Source: Panax quinquefolius
Lineage: Eukaryota; Streptophyta; Magnoliopsida; Apiales; Araliaceae
Direction of reading: 5' to 3'
NCBI GenBank assembly: GCA_020205615.1
Contig: CM035167.1
Span: 139,700,568-139,764,567 of the forward strand
DNA length: 64,000 nt
In this document: piece by piece, positions 10,081-21,416 of the stretch
How the letters are laid out: every line of letters begins with the position of its first letter
Numbering within the stretch: the first letter of the stretch is position 1
Program-made: the position numbers and the translations under genes
Notes under the pieces: model-generated
The model's database searches: none
What the model was told of the DNA's origin: nothing
What the model saw: the letters and a program-made list of their open reading frames with translations, nothing else

Positions 10081-12190
10081 ATTTAAAGATGCAAGGGAGT
10101 CTACACTCCTTTTAAGTACAAATCTTACTAAATAGTTTGTCCAACAATAAAAAGTTAGGGCATTTTTCATGGGATGGTTGAGAATTAACAAAATCAACAT
10201 AGAGTTAGTTAGGTACTTAGGTTACTCGAATCTAAATTAAAGAGATATAAGTATAATTTTCTTTGAATTGAAACTAAACTACCAAATAATATTGACCAAT
10301 TTATGTTATTTGATCAGGCCAATTGAGTAGCAAAAATAAATTTAAATTAGGTTCCCAAGATGCAAATACGTTTTCCAATTAATATTTGATGGAATATTAC
10401 TCTACTAAAATATACACATGATGATATTTAGTAGAGTAATTCATGTAGTATTACATAAAACATGCACATTCCAATTTCGAATGGGGATTGGAATCGTTGG
10501 TCGGACAAATTTAAGTGACAATGAAATATATCCGTTAGAAATTGGTATGTATGTGTTACTGATGGAGGAATTATGGGTTACCTGACATGATGTTGTACTC
10601 AGTCTTCCTACTGTCCGAATCCAACCCAGTGGGTCCAACAGCCTCAGACCATCCGGCCAAGATGTTTACTCCAGGCCCAATCACATCTGGCTTCAAGATC
10701 TGCGGCGTCACCACATTGGGCCCCCTCGAGCTAAACGCCGCTACCACCGGCGACGGCCGTACGCCCAAAACCGTCCCACCGAAACTTAACATCACTGTCG
10801 CTTTCGCTTCTTTCTTCACGTACTGTCTTATCACGTCCCCCATTTTCCTCCCAACCGCCACCGCAGGAAGCAGGTGGCTGTCCGCCACCAGCTCCTCCCC
10901 ACTCGCCTCCGTGTTCGCCAGTATCATCCCCACCCCTCCGGCGTCCCTAACCACCGCTCCCTTCTCCACACGTGCGTTAATCCCCCTATCACACACCACC
11001 ACCTTCCCACGTACCAATTCCGGTTCAAGGGAACCGGGCAAACACAAATTACTCGAACTGTTCCCACCTTTATTATAAACCACTCCCACCGGTTTATCAC
11101 CCATACCTTTCCCACTATACAACGATACCCCTTTGAACCGCCGAGCATTTCCCAAATCAGCATACGCCGGGAAATCCCGATCCAAGGTTCCGGCACCGAC
11201 GGTCATGATCCACGGCGCAACATTAGCCAGTGAGGACCGAGCCGGGCCACTATTCCCAGCCGAACAAGACACCAAAATCCCCTTCTCCATGGCGGTGAAG
11301 GCGCCGATAGCTATTGTATCCCGATAATAAGAAGCCGACCCGCCGCCCAACGACATTGAGAGCACATCAACGCCGTCGGTGATTGCATTCTCCATTCCGG
11401 CAAGTATGTCGGAGCCGAAGCAGCCGGCTTTCCAGCACACTTTGTAAGTAGCCACACGTGCGTGCGTAGCCATACCACGCGCGATCCCATTAGCATATCC
11501 CAAGAGGCTAGCGTTCACCACGTGGGTCCCGGCGGCCGTGCTGGCAGTATGCGTCCCGTGACCGTCGACGTCACGGGGTGACTCTGTTTCTTTTGCTCTT
11601 TTAGGAACGCTGCCAATGGCCATGTGATAGCCTTTGGAGAAGACTCGGGCCCCGATTAATTTCTTGTTACATGAAGAGGGGTGAAAATCGGCGCCTGATT
11701 CGCATTTTCCTCTCCACCGGGACGGTATAGCTGGCATTCCGGTGTCGGCGAAGCTCTTTGATTCCGGCCAGACTCCGGTGTCCAGGACCCCGATAATGAC
11801 ATCCTGGGAGGCCTGATTTAGTTGCTGGGGAGAACGGCCAGCCCACAAACCTTCTTCTCTCTCCAGGCCAAGGAATTCAGGGGTTCGAGTGGTGTGGAGG
11901 GTGTAAACGGGTTCTTCATAGACGCCGATGACTGAGTCGGATTGGCGGAGGGATTCGGCTTCTTCAAGGCTGAGAGCGGCGGCGAACCCGTGATAGGCGG
12001 TGGTGTAGGTGTAGAGGAGGGAATCAGAGGAGGAGTGAGATTGGAGGCTGGCGGAGTACCAGTCGTGATGAGTGGCGTAAGATTCAGGCTTCTGGTGGTG
12101 CTTCATGTGTACTATGTAGGTCTGTTTGGATGTAACATTGATGGATTGAAGAAGAGCTACAACAAAACAAAACCAAATTACAGACCACAT
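8821..12190 (-). CDS. SBT1.8: Subtilisin-like serine protease, SBT1.8 type, two exons
   Basis: Coding exons are 12190-10582 and 9491-8821, joined across a GT-AG intron (9492-10581) that splits the Gly codon of the active-site motif GTSMSCPH. The product is 759 residues, normal for the family. In order it has a hydrophobic signal peptide (about 1-20), an I9 prodomain (from TYIVHMKHH), the S8 catalytic domain with Asp137 (DTGVWPES), His211 (DGHGTHTAS), oxyanion Asn313 (SAGNSGP) and Ser539, a protease-associated insert between Asn and Ser, and a C-terminal Fn3-like domain. It should be secreted to the cell wall and self-process. I chose the ATG at 12190 because the four upstream codons open only with TTG and the ATG is followed at once by the signal peptide. 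No frameshift is present. The subgroup call comes from overall resemblance to SBT1.8 and is less certain than the family. Confidence 0.95.
9696..9735 (+). other. G-rich tract in the subtilase intron
   Basis: Several runs of four to six G separated by short T/G/A spacers lie on the plus strand, the template strand of the subtilase gene. This fits a possible G-quadruplex, which I cannot test here. Confidence 0.5.
10028..10074. repeat. (TA)n microsatellite in the subtilase intron
   Basis: About 23 uninterrupted TA units lie within the single intron of the subtilase gene. It should be highly length-variable. Confidence 0.95.
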
Positions 12191-12244
12191 TTCTCCAGGC
12201 AAAAGAAAATTGGGATTAATGGATTAATGTAGAAATGGGATATG

Positions 12245-12292
<48 letters not shown>

Positions 12293-12445
12293 AATGTATG
12301 TATGGTTTAACTGTAAAAATGGGCGTGAAGAGAGGGATTGGGGTTGGGGGAGGGGGTGGGGGAGGAAGAAGACAGTCGCTGACTGTCACAGGGGATAGTG
12401 AAGGACTGATGTCGGGTATTTAAACATGACATACTATATAAAGAG
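12191..12445 (-). promoter_or_regulatory. Subtilase 5' leader and core promoter with CT repeat and TATA-like box
   Basis: Read on the minus strand, a TATATAG box (plus 12434-12440) lies ~245 bases upstream of the ATG. The leader contains a pyrimidine (CT)13-14 run (plus GA repeat at 12262-12288) next to a (TA)n run. A G-rich tract on the plus strand at 12339-12364 also falls between TATA and ATG. CT-rich leaders are common in plant core promoters. The TATA choice is an inference from position. Confidence 0.45.
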
Positions 12446-13205
12446 GTATGGAGGATGGTTTTATTACTTTAATGCCACTGTGACTGTTTCGGCTAATTAA
12501 TCAGTTCAGTCTTCACTTCTCCAATTAATCACTAGAGAAGATGAACTGGATTAGCTGAATACACTATACAGGTAGGGATCTGTTTGGATTGGATGATGGT
12601 TATATATATTCTTATAATTATAATTTTATAAATTATAAAATATGATACTACTAGTAATTTGGATGTTTGACTTTTGAAATCAAAAATTGAGAAATTTTTA
12701 TATTTAAAATTAATTTGATTCAGTAAAATAATTTTATATTTTGAAACGGATAGAGAATGTATATATTATTTTGAGTTTGAAAATATTTTAAATTAATTTT
12801 AAATAGTTTTATAAATTGGAACGGAGGTAGGTAGTATATAATATGATAGTTATTTGGAGTTTTGATTTAATTATGAAATCAAATTGAGAAAATTTTATAT
12901 TCAAAGTTAATTTAATTCACTAAAATTATTTTTATATTTTGAAACGAATGGATAGAGAATTTATTAGTGTAGATAATATGTTGAATATATTTGAGTTGAA
13001 AAAGCATGCAGACACACACACATAGAATGTATGTTTATTAATTAGGTTGAGCTGAGCAAATATTAATAGATTACATGTTTGGAAATGAAGTTGTTAGGTT
13101 AAGTAAGATGAGAGTTCATCTAATGATCTAACCTACATCCAAACTAACACTAAATTGTCCCTCTATTATGATAATTAAGCCATCTACTTGCCCTCAAGGC
13201 CTCAA
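12446..13205. other. AT-rich intergenic region upstream of the subtilase
   Basis: No gene is visible. Two diverged copies of a ~130-base AT-rich motif (TTTGATT, AATTCA, TTGAAACG, GATAGAGAAT) lie at about 12650-12770 and about 12850-12970, suggesting an old local duplication. Confidence 0.4.
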
Positions 13206-13206
13206 C

Positions 13207-13246
<40 letters not shown>
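13206..13246. repeat. (TAA)n microsatellite
   Basis: About 13 TAA/AAT units run without interruption. Confidence 0.95.
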
Positions 13247-13249
<3 letters not shown>

Positions 13250-13381
13250 AATTGATATTTTTACAAATAAAAATATTAGTTTCATAAAATTTTCACTTAT
13301 ATAAGATTATATCCCACTCACTATTCATGTGAGGAGAACATTCTGAAACTAAAAATTTTACTTGTGAAAATATCTTTTCTC
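13247..13381. mobile_element. Palindromic MITE, copy 1
   Basis: The left end GAGAATTGATATTTTTACAA and the reverse complement of the right end (GAGAAAAGATATTTTCACAA) are similar over almost 40 bases, giving a long-arm hairpin. It sits at the edge of the TAA repeat, with TAATAAT-like sequence on both sides. The same family recurs at 13464 and about 62456. Confidence 0.6.
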
Positions 13382-13463
13382 GTAATAATAATTAAAATAT
13401 TTACTGTCACGATTTATTAAAATGTCCAAGTTCTGCAAAGATAAAATGACCCATTTTTTTAGT

Positions 13464-13594
13464 GAATTGATATTTCTGCAAGTAAATTTAATAGTTCCAC
13501 AAGCTCTTCCCCACATGAAAAGTAAGTGGGGTTCACCCTTATGTGAGAGAGTACTTTGTGGAACTAACACTTTCACTTGTAGAAATATCAATTC
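13464..13594. mobile_element. Palindromic MITE, copy 2
   Basis: The left arm GAATTGATATTTCTGCAAGT and the reverse complement of the right arm match almost completely. Both strands therefore encode near-identical nonsense peptides (for example TFTCRNINSLIKK and KFTCRNINSLKKW). Two copies of one hairpin family lie 82 bases apart. Confidence 0.7.
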
Positions 13595-13680
13595 CTTAAT
13601 AAAAAAAATTGTATCATTGAATGTGTATCAGAAGAAATTAAATGATGTGAAATATAGGAAATCTTAATCCAACAATTATG

Positions 13681-13959
13681 TAATCCATCTGTTCATTACT
13701 ATAATTCGTTTTAGAGAAGTGTTTTTGTCTCTTAATACAAGTCAAATTTTAAATAGGTATTAATTACTTAATTTTCAAAATTACCCCAAGTACATTAAAT
13801 ATAATTTTGGTTCTTTCACTATTTTTTACCCAATAAATAATATTTGATTTAATGCAAGGACAATATAGATAATTGACATTATATTTAATATTATACAATT
13901 ATTTCTTTAATATTTATGTATAACTTTAAAACAATTTATATTAAAGAACGGAGGAAGTA
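13681..13959. mobile_element. Stowaway-type MITE, degenerate copy
   Basis: This copy starts TAATCCATCTGTTC and ends GAACGGAGGAAGTA. Its interior (ATTACCCCAAGTA, TTGGTTCTTTCACTATTTTT, TATACAATTATTTC) matches the intact element at 30781-31066. Confidence 0.75.
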
Positions 13960-15454
13960 TAAATTAAGATGTTTGAACTTAATTGTACTAGTTTAAGCTT
14001 TAATTCCAGTTAGGACTTGGGCGAATTATTACCCAAAAATAAAATAAAAAATTAAGAGGGGGCAAAGCATGAGTGAATAGAGCGAAGATAAATAGAGGGC
14101 ATTTTAGTGAACAAAAAATGCACGGTTAGTCGTGGAAAATGATGTGGGGTGTGATTTTGTTTCGTTATTTTGTGCAAGTGTATCAGTGTAAGCACATATG
14201 TAAATGGTAACGGCTACAAGGACTTCATTTTGACCAAATTAATTATAGTAAAGTTGGAGTTAAATACATTGAAAAATTAGGTAAATCAAAAACTTTTATG
14301 CAAAGTTCGTGGTTAAGACTGTAAAATGATTAAATAGTTCGGACTCGATTCGTACTCGTTCGACTTAAAGTTCGATTCGAACTCGTTTTCGAAATATAAA
14401 TTAGTCAAATATGAGCAAATTTTAAAATTCGATAAATTATTCGAACATCTTCAAATTGTAATTTTCTATTGATACTCGGATTATATTCATTCGAAAAGTT
14501 CAAACTGCTTGGGCTCGATTCGGAATGGTGCTCAACTCGGTAGCTAAATGAGTCTCAATAAAACCTTATTTTATACTCTGAACCAAATTTGAACAACTCA
14601 ATACTCGACTCAATTCGTTTACATCATTAGACATACACAATGATCTTGAACATTCACAAATCCATAAGTTGTTATTAATTATTTTATCCTTTGATCCCTT
14701 CACTAACACTCATGTCCAAAGCGTTTGGGTGAGTATTAAAAGAAGATAAAGCATCATCATGTTTCTTATTTGTAATTAATCATTGTATAATCTTTCCTTC
14801 CTTAGAAGTGAAGTCAAAAATACGGTGCAAGTTCAGTGGTAGCCTTGGCTTCTTGTAAAGTAAGAGGTCCAAGGATAATCTTACATCAAATATTTTAATT
14901 AAACTCAAGTCAAATTGCTCGAGTGCACTCACAAAAAACCCATAATCTTAGCCAACTCACTCAAGATGATAATAGATCTGATTCGGGGTATAAATGTTTT
15001 AACCCAACTTTTCGGATTCGACTCCAAATGTTAAGTTCTTATATTCAAACTGATTGGTTCGATTTACGAGTCAAACCGAGTGAAGTGAATGTAACAGTTT
15101 TAAAGTAGGATCGGATATGGGGTAACATGAGTCCCGAGTAGTGACGAAGAAATGGAGAGAAGCGCAATAGGGGCGCCATTTCAGCGAACCACTCCCTTTT
15201 TTAAGTGATGGAAACTGTAATTAATTAAGAATAACGAACGCATGCTGTTTCTTTTTGTTCTCTAGTCTTGCCCACAAATTTAACATGCTACTGCCTACTA
15301 GTAGCTACCAGCTTTTCTCTATCAAATCCATGCGGCTTCCAGCTATATCCACCAACACTAATTTTTTATATTTCGATCATGTAATTAATAAAAATAGCCT
15401 CATTTCTAAATTTTTGTAGACTTGAAGAATATATATACTAGAAAATGTTAGTAA
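13960..15454. other. Intergenic region, no gene recognised
   Basis: The sequence is AT-rich and non-coding in appearance. 14330-14640 is dense in short TTCGAACTCG / GACTCGATTCG motifs, which look like remains of an old tandem or dispersed repeat that I cannot classify. Confidence 0.5.
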
Positions 15455-15610
15455 TACTCTCTCTGTTTCTTAATATAAGTCGTTTTAGATAAATATTTTT
15501 GTTCTTAAATATAAGTCGTTTGAGAATTTTAAATAAACATTAATTGTTTAGTTTCCCATATTACCCCAAGTATTAAATATAACTTTGGTTCTCTCACTAA
15601 TTTTTTGTCC
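15455..15610. mobile_element. Truncated Stowaway-type MITE
   Basis: Starts TACTCTCTCTGTTTC and follows the family interior through ATTACCCCAAGTATTAAAT and GGTTCTCTCACTAATTTTTT. It then stops at 15610, about half of full length. A segment of unrelated flanking sequence is repeated at the break. Confidence 0.7.
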
Positions 15611-15675
15611 AGCTATATCCACCAACACTAGTACATTGTTTATTTTCTGCAATCATGTCTATTGCCCATTCCTAA

Positions 15676-18600
15676 TGTGATAACCCAAATTTTTGAGAGA
15701 TATTAAAATAAGAATTAAAAAAAAATAAAATTCGTATTAGATGATATGTTACGTGAGATTGTATTGCATAGGTAGGTATGAACTATGCAATATGTGATTT
15801 TTGTGTATAATAAATATATTGGTATTATATATTTATTTTATGTAAATAAATTGTAGGGGCAATTTATTAAAGGAAATAAGATGGGTAGAATTAAAATAAT
15901 TTATAATATTAAATTATTTTAATGTGGTGAATTGGTGGCATGAAATATATACTTAATGTATAACCAACATATTATTGAAGAAATCATATAGGAAGTGTAA
16001 TGAATGTTTTATACGGATGTATGTATTATGTATATGCATAATTGCTTATTTATTTTTAGCAGGAGGTGTATAAGTAAAGTAGGTGGTGTACTAGTTAGGA
16101 GGAAGCCACCTAGCAAATTTATAAAAAGGAAAAAGAGAATAATTCTAACTTCCTGAGTTCCTGATAAATATTAAAATAAAGGTTTATTAAAATAAATTTT
16201 ACTATGTGTGTTATATGCTCATGCGCAGTATATTGAATATCTACGAGGTAATAAATATATATATCTATATGTATATATTTATTATGCGAGTAAATGAATT
16301 GTTGAAAACAATTTGGGTAACAAGGCGAAAGAGGCAGTTTAAGCGTATATAATATTTTATATGCTTTACCCAAGAAAATTAAAAATATTTTAGTGCATGG
16401 AATTATTTTGATGAGGCATAGATATTATATTAAATATAATATCTTAAGTAAATGAGTAATTTCTTATATATGGGAAATTATAATTAACGCATTTATTTTG
16501 CGTATAAAAGGTGAGAATTAAAAAAAAAAAAAAACATTTTATGTATGTTTTTATTTTAGAATACATAATTTATGTATTTTCAAGAGGGTTAAGAAATTTG
16601 AAATATTAAGAGAATGAATAATTTCATTTGCACGGGAAAGTATGGTTAACATATTTATTTAGTGTTCATAAAATAAATATGTGATAAAAAAAAAACATAT
16701 TAGGTTATGTTTTATTATGGAAAATATAATTTATATATTAATAATTATATATGGACTTTATATATTCCAAGAGGTTAAAAATATTCTAATACATGTTATG
16801 TTGTAAATTGAGAATTAAGATATTTTGTAGTTATAACTCAGATATGAGCAATTGAAAAGTGGTAATGACTAAAAGAAATTAAATAGAAGGTTGAAGTTGG
16901 GTTAGGAGGAGGTGGCATTATAAGCTTATTAACCTTCCACTAAGCAAACTCAAGCATGTCTTTGGAGAAAAGCTAAGTTAGCTAAGTAAGATAAATAATT
17001 GATGACGTCCGATATGAGAGGAAGGTTCGTAGAACTTTTATGAATTTATTCTTAGCCTCTTCTCTATACCCCCCATCCGCTCCATTCTTCATTTCCTCTT
17101 TACTTACGAAACTCCAAAGAACACAAAAGTTGTCAAAATCTTTAGACCTCAAATTTAATTTGGCAACGAATCAAGTCGGTACATGAAATTGGAGAAGATT
17201 TGAGGCAAGAGCACTTTAAAGAAGGAAGTATATTCAATCAATTTCATGCTTGAATCACGAATTTGGTGGTTTCATTAATCAAGTAAGGTAAAGCTACTCA
17301 GTTATTTTATATGTAAAAAAAAAAAAAAAAAATGAAAGAATATATGTGTGAATATCAAAGAGAATATTCTGTTTGGGTTATGAATTGATAAAAGGGGATG
17401 TTGTGTACTTTGTGTGGAGCAATAAAGGAGCTAAATTGGGTTTTTAAAACAAACCAATAGCTATGAAAAGAGTGTTTTAAAACTGTGTACGTAAGGTGTT
17501 TGTTAGAATGCTCCAATGAACTGTTTTTATCTAAAATTAAAAATTTGATAGAATTAGAGCTTGGGCTTGGTTTATTAAGCATATCTGATGTTAACTAGAG
17601 GGTTTGAGTGTGTCAAGCTAGAACAAAGCTCAATTTCTAGTTAACAATGAAAAGTTAGACTTAGTATGTCAAGTCATTTGGAAACTCTGTTTTGGGCAGC
17701 CTATTGAAGCTGAAATGGAAAGGTTATAACTTTTAATACAGTCTCATATGCTATGTAAAACATATTTAAAATTTGTTCTAATTTGGCATATGTGCTAGAG
17801 GTAATAAGGTCGTGAAATAAACATGTTAGTAACTGAAAAATTGTGAACTGCTGACCCTAAAATGAAAATTCGGGGTTAGCTAGAATTTTCAGAAAATTCT
17901 GGGCTTTTGGTATGTTATAGTACACTGAATAAGCTTTCCATAGACTCCGGAACGGACTGATTCCGACTTCGGAGCAAGGAGTTATGACAGTTCAAAGTAG
18001 TCGTGTCGAATCTGCCAAAATTCTGGAAAACAGATTCAAAGCAGCCCTTGGACGAATTTTCTGGAATTCTGTGTTTTGAATTTGGAAATGGTCAAAGAAT
18101 AAAAGTTGTAGCCTCGGAAGTTAGCTTCGCGTGGGCTCAAGAATCGCTCAAAAATGTTTTGAAACGAAAAAGTTATGACTGTTTGAGCAAGAGAGGGTAC
18201 AGTTAGAAAAAAAATTGAAAACTGTTTCGATATGGCAGTTTTAGCCCTCTATTTAACCTGTCTAGGATGCCCAAATTAGAAGAGTTGTATTTTTTAAAGA
18301 TACTATGATATACCCTTTATAACATGCTAAATTTTGGTTTCCAATGGACTTGTGATTTGCAAACTAGAAAATGAAAAAAAAAGGCCAGAGAGCAATATGG
18401 TTTGGCTGCTGCGGTTGGCCTGTTTTGTTTTAGTCCTTTGGGACTGTTTTGGACACGAATGCAATAAATTGAATTGAAGTTGCTGCACATTTGCAGCAGC
18501 AGTGGTTAGTTAACTGCTAATGCAGTGTAAAGCCACACTAAAATTTATATAATTCCACAGTCAAATATAAATGACTAATAGCATAAAGAAATGCTAAGAA

Positions 18601-19981
18601 ACCGTTATTGCATTTAAGTGAGCTACTAGACTCACTTAGTTAAATAGAGGAAACAAAAGGATAACAAGCAAAATTTAGCCTCAGCATAGTGAAATGATAA
18701 TAAGCCAAATTAAATTATGCGAAAGAATTGTTGAAGCAACAATAAAGGCTGGAAGATATATTTGGCCAAAGAGGGTTGTTTTGACATTAACTAAGAAACG
18801 CAATAAGTTTAAACGAATAGTTTGGCAATATAATTTGCAAAGAAGATTGGAAACCAAAAGTTCTACCCTTATGATATACAATCATATTTAATACATGAAA
18901 TACCTTACGTATTCACCTTGAATACTTAAGTTATAAAGCCGATTGCAATGCATAATTATGGCAAACAAAAGAAGTAAAAGGAGTGTGAACTAATATCATG
19001 AAAAGTTCATGAACAAAAATTATGTCAAACCCTATGAAAGAAAGAAAAGGTTATTGTAAGAACATGGATGAAATATTTGAAAAATGTATCTTAAATATAG
19101 AACATGAACTAAAAACATCATGATTATGTGATATGTGAACATACAAGCTATATGACTTGGTTATTTGGCTAATATGCTTGTAAATGCAAATAATTGTGTA
19201 GGATTCGTGAGAAGAAGTTAAAGTAAACTATAGCGGTAATCCTCAATTAAGGCAAGTTTTTCAGTTTTATTATGTTTGTGGATTGAATGTGATTATGTGC
19301 TAAATTACATATCATGCTCTATGAATTGTTAAAGTCAAAATATGACTAAGTTAATTGGGTATGGAACTCAATTTATATGTGATATGTGATAACACATGTT
19401 GTATGATGTAACACGATAATTGAAAATGTATAATGCAAGAATATATACATTGCACAGAATTATTGATGCATGTAGAATATGCATAGCAAAGAAAGTATAT
19501 TGCATGTGGTGAATATAGAGTTGTGTGCTATGTGAAGCATGATAGACTGTTGAATTTGCTGGGCTGTCGAGCTCAATCTTGCAAACACAAACTTTTTGCA
19601 GGTTAATGATGTTAAGCAATATTATTTGCTATACGGATGATGAAGATTGAACGATGTGCAAAATGAATACATTAGAAATGGTATAAATTTATGACTGATA
19701 GTTTTGTCAAATGTAAATGGACAGTTATGTATAGTTTGAAATGTTGAATGGATAAAGAATGTTTATTCTGAAATGAGAATAAATATGATTTTAGTATAAA
19801 GAAGAATTGTAAAGATTGCGATTCAGGGAATGAATAAATGTAAAGAAGAGAAAAAATAAAAAAAAATTGTATTCCGCATTTTTAGCTATTTTAACATTAA
19901 ATAATGTTTTAAAGCTAGAACAGGATAATATTAACGCACAAGATCGGGAAGAGAAATTGTCCCGATTTTGGGGTCGTTACA
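15676..19981 (+). mobile_element. Solo Gypsy LTR, 4,306 bp, with perfect 5-bp target duplication
   Basis: The unit starts TGTGATAACCC and ends TTTTGGGGTCGTTACA. The bases immediately outside are CCTAA on both sides (15671-15675 and 19982-19986), the 5-bp target duplication typical of Gypsy integration. The 3' terminal motif equals that of the LTR ending at 133. No primer-binding site, polypurine tract or protein motif was found inside, so this is one LTR left by recombination and not a whole element. A possible TATA box (TATAAAAAGG) lies at 16120-16129. At 4.3 kb it is long for an LTR, so an undetected internal domain or insertion cannot be fully excluded. Confidence 0.85.
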
Positions 19982-19986
19982 CCTAA

Positions 19987-20504
19987 TCCTAACCACATGC
20001 AATGATGAAGAATCCACCATTTTGCTTATCTATTTAAAAACTTGCCAATATTAATTATGGTGCCACATTTAATCATTCATACATAATGACTATTATTAAG
20101 TTACAATACAAAACAATAATTGCAATATATATTATTTTGTTTTTAAATTTGTATAGAGGTAAACAGGTCAGAGCCCACCCATGCAATGCATCACTAATTA
20201 TTAATTATTGGGCCTAGATCAGACTAAAATTTTGAAACTCACTCAGTTGAGCTGATAATGAAGCCCAACAAGCTTTCTCCATCTTTCCAAAAAATCCCCC
20301 ACGCCACCGGGGCCTAAACCATTGGCAACCAAAACCTCATTGGTCCCAAAAATATAGACACGCTCATTGGTCCCAAAAATATATCCTAATAATAATATAT
20401 GATAATTTATTCAGTAGTTTGATTGTCCAAAAATGAGATCGAGTCGTCGTTTCTTTATCAATTTTTGTTATGAAATGACTAATGAGGTTAGTAGCTATTT
20501 CTAA
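19987..20504. other. Intergenic region between the solo LTR and the P450 remnant
   Basis: No coding sequence was recognised. A short direct repeat, CATTGGTCCCAAAAATATA, occurs twice near 20340-20385. Confidence 0.5.
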
Positions 20505-20890
20505 AATTGTGGAAATGACTATCAGGACCTATTAACTAGTGGAACAGATGCCTCATCAGTAATTACAATTGAAACTACCACAAATAATTAGCAAGGCAAC
20601 AGAAGAGGTTGACAGAGTAATTGGGAAAGACAGATGGGTGGAAGAGAGTGATTTCCCGCAACTTCCTTTTGCCTTTTGGATCAGGAAGGAGGATGTGCCC
20701 TGGTTATATAATCTTGGAATAAAAATGGTCCGCTTGATTTTGGCAAGTTTGTTGCATGGATTCAATTGGAAGTTACCTGATAATATCAAGATTGAAGAGC
20801 CAAGTATGGATGAAGTTTATGTACTGGTTAAAACTCCAAAGTACCCACTTGTTGCAGTTATGGAGCCCCGACGTGACTCCCACTTCATCT
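20505..20890 (+). pseudogene. Cytochrome P450 (CYP71 clan) remnant with internal deletions
   Basis: A first stretch encodes the I-helix region (YQDLLTSGTDASSVITIE, including the oxygen-binding GTD segment). A short deletion with frame change follows. Then ISKATEEVDRVIGKDRWVEE, the segment before the K-helix, is readable at about 20590-20650. Coding then jumps to the C-terminus (LGIKMVRLILASLLHGFNWK ... TPKYPLVAVMEPR). The K-helix ExxR, the PERF motif and the FxxGxxxCxG heme loop are all missing, so no functional enzyme can be made. The C-terminus resembles CYP92-like members of the CYP71 clan, a tentative call. The codons that remain are well preserved, suggesting fairly recent decay. Confidence 0.85.
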
Positions 20891-21181
20891 TTAGTAGTTA
20901 TTGTGTGTGTATCTCTAATTCCCTATCCTTGATGTTTTTCTAGCTATGCATGGTTACGTTTGTTTGTAATATTTTATGGGATTAGATTATTTGTACACTT
21001 ATTTATATCATTATAATAATATTATTATATTAACAATATCTTTTTTTTTGGAAAAATTAAGTACGTTAGTGTTGTTTTGAAATTTTTTTAGTATATGTAT
21101 AGTCATGTCACAACTCACAACTGATTTTTATCTTTTAAGGTGAAAATAAAGGCAAAAATAGTTAAAAATGACATGACATAA

Positions 21182-21416
21182 TACTCCATTCGTCCTAGGA
21201 TAAAATTCTGGTAGACTTTTTAAGAAGAGGAATAAAATGATAAAATTGTCCATAATAATATCATTAAATATGGAGAGAGAATTAGAATAGATATTTAATG
21301 ATACGGGCATAATAAGAAAAAATGTGTAAAAGTTTGGTTATTAAAAGAAAGTGGACATTTAACATGTAACTATCCAAAATAGTAATAAGGACATTTATCC
21401 TGGGACGGAGTGAGTA
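21182..21416. mobile_element. Stowaway-type MITE (second subfamily)
   Basis: Starts TACTCCATTCGTCCTAGGAT and ends ATCCTGGGACGGAGTGAGTA, complementary termini next to TA. The interior differs from the 30781 family. Confidence 0.8.

Noticed and set aside
10587..11233. Plus-strand frames of 119-163 residues inside the subtilase
   Set aside because: Antisense to conserved protease coding sequence; no independent support.
10571..12202. Subtilase first exon read as a complete 543-residue protein starting at TTG
   Set aside because: The last two residues are intron sequence past a GT donor, and the first four codons precede the true ATG at 12190.
15676..19981. Treating this unit as a full retrotransposon
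   Set aside because: No priming site, polypurine tract or protein motif, and only one pair of termini.
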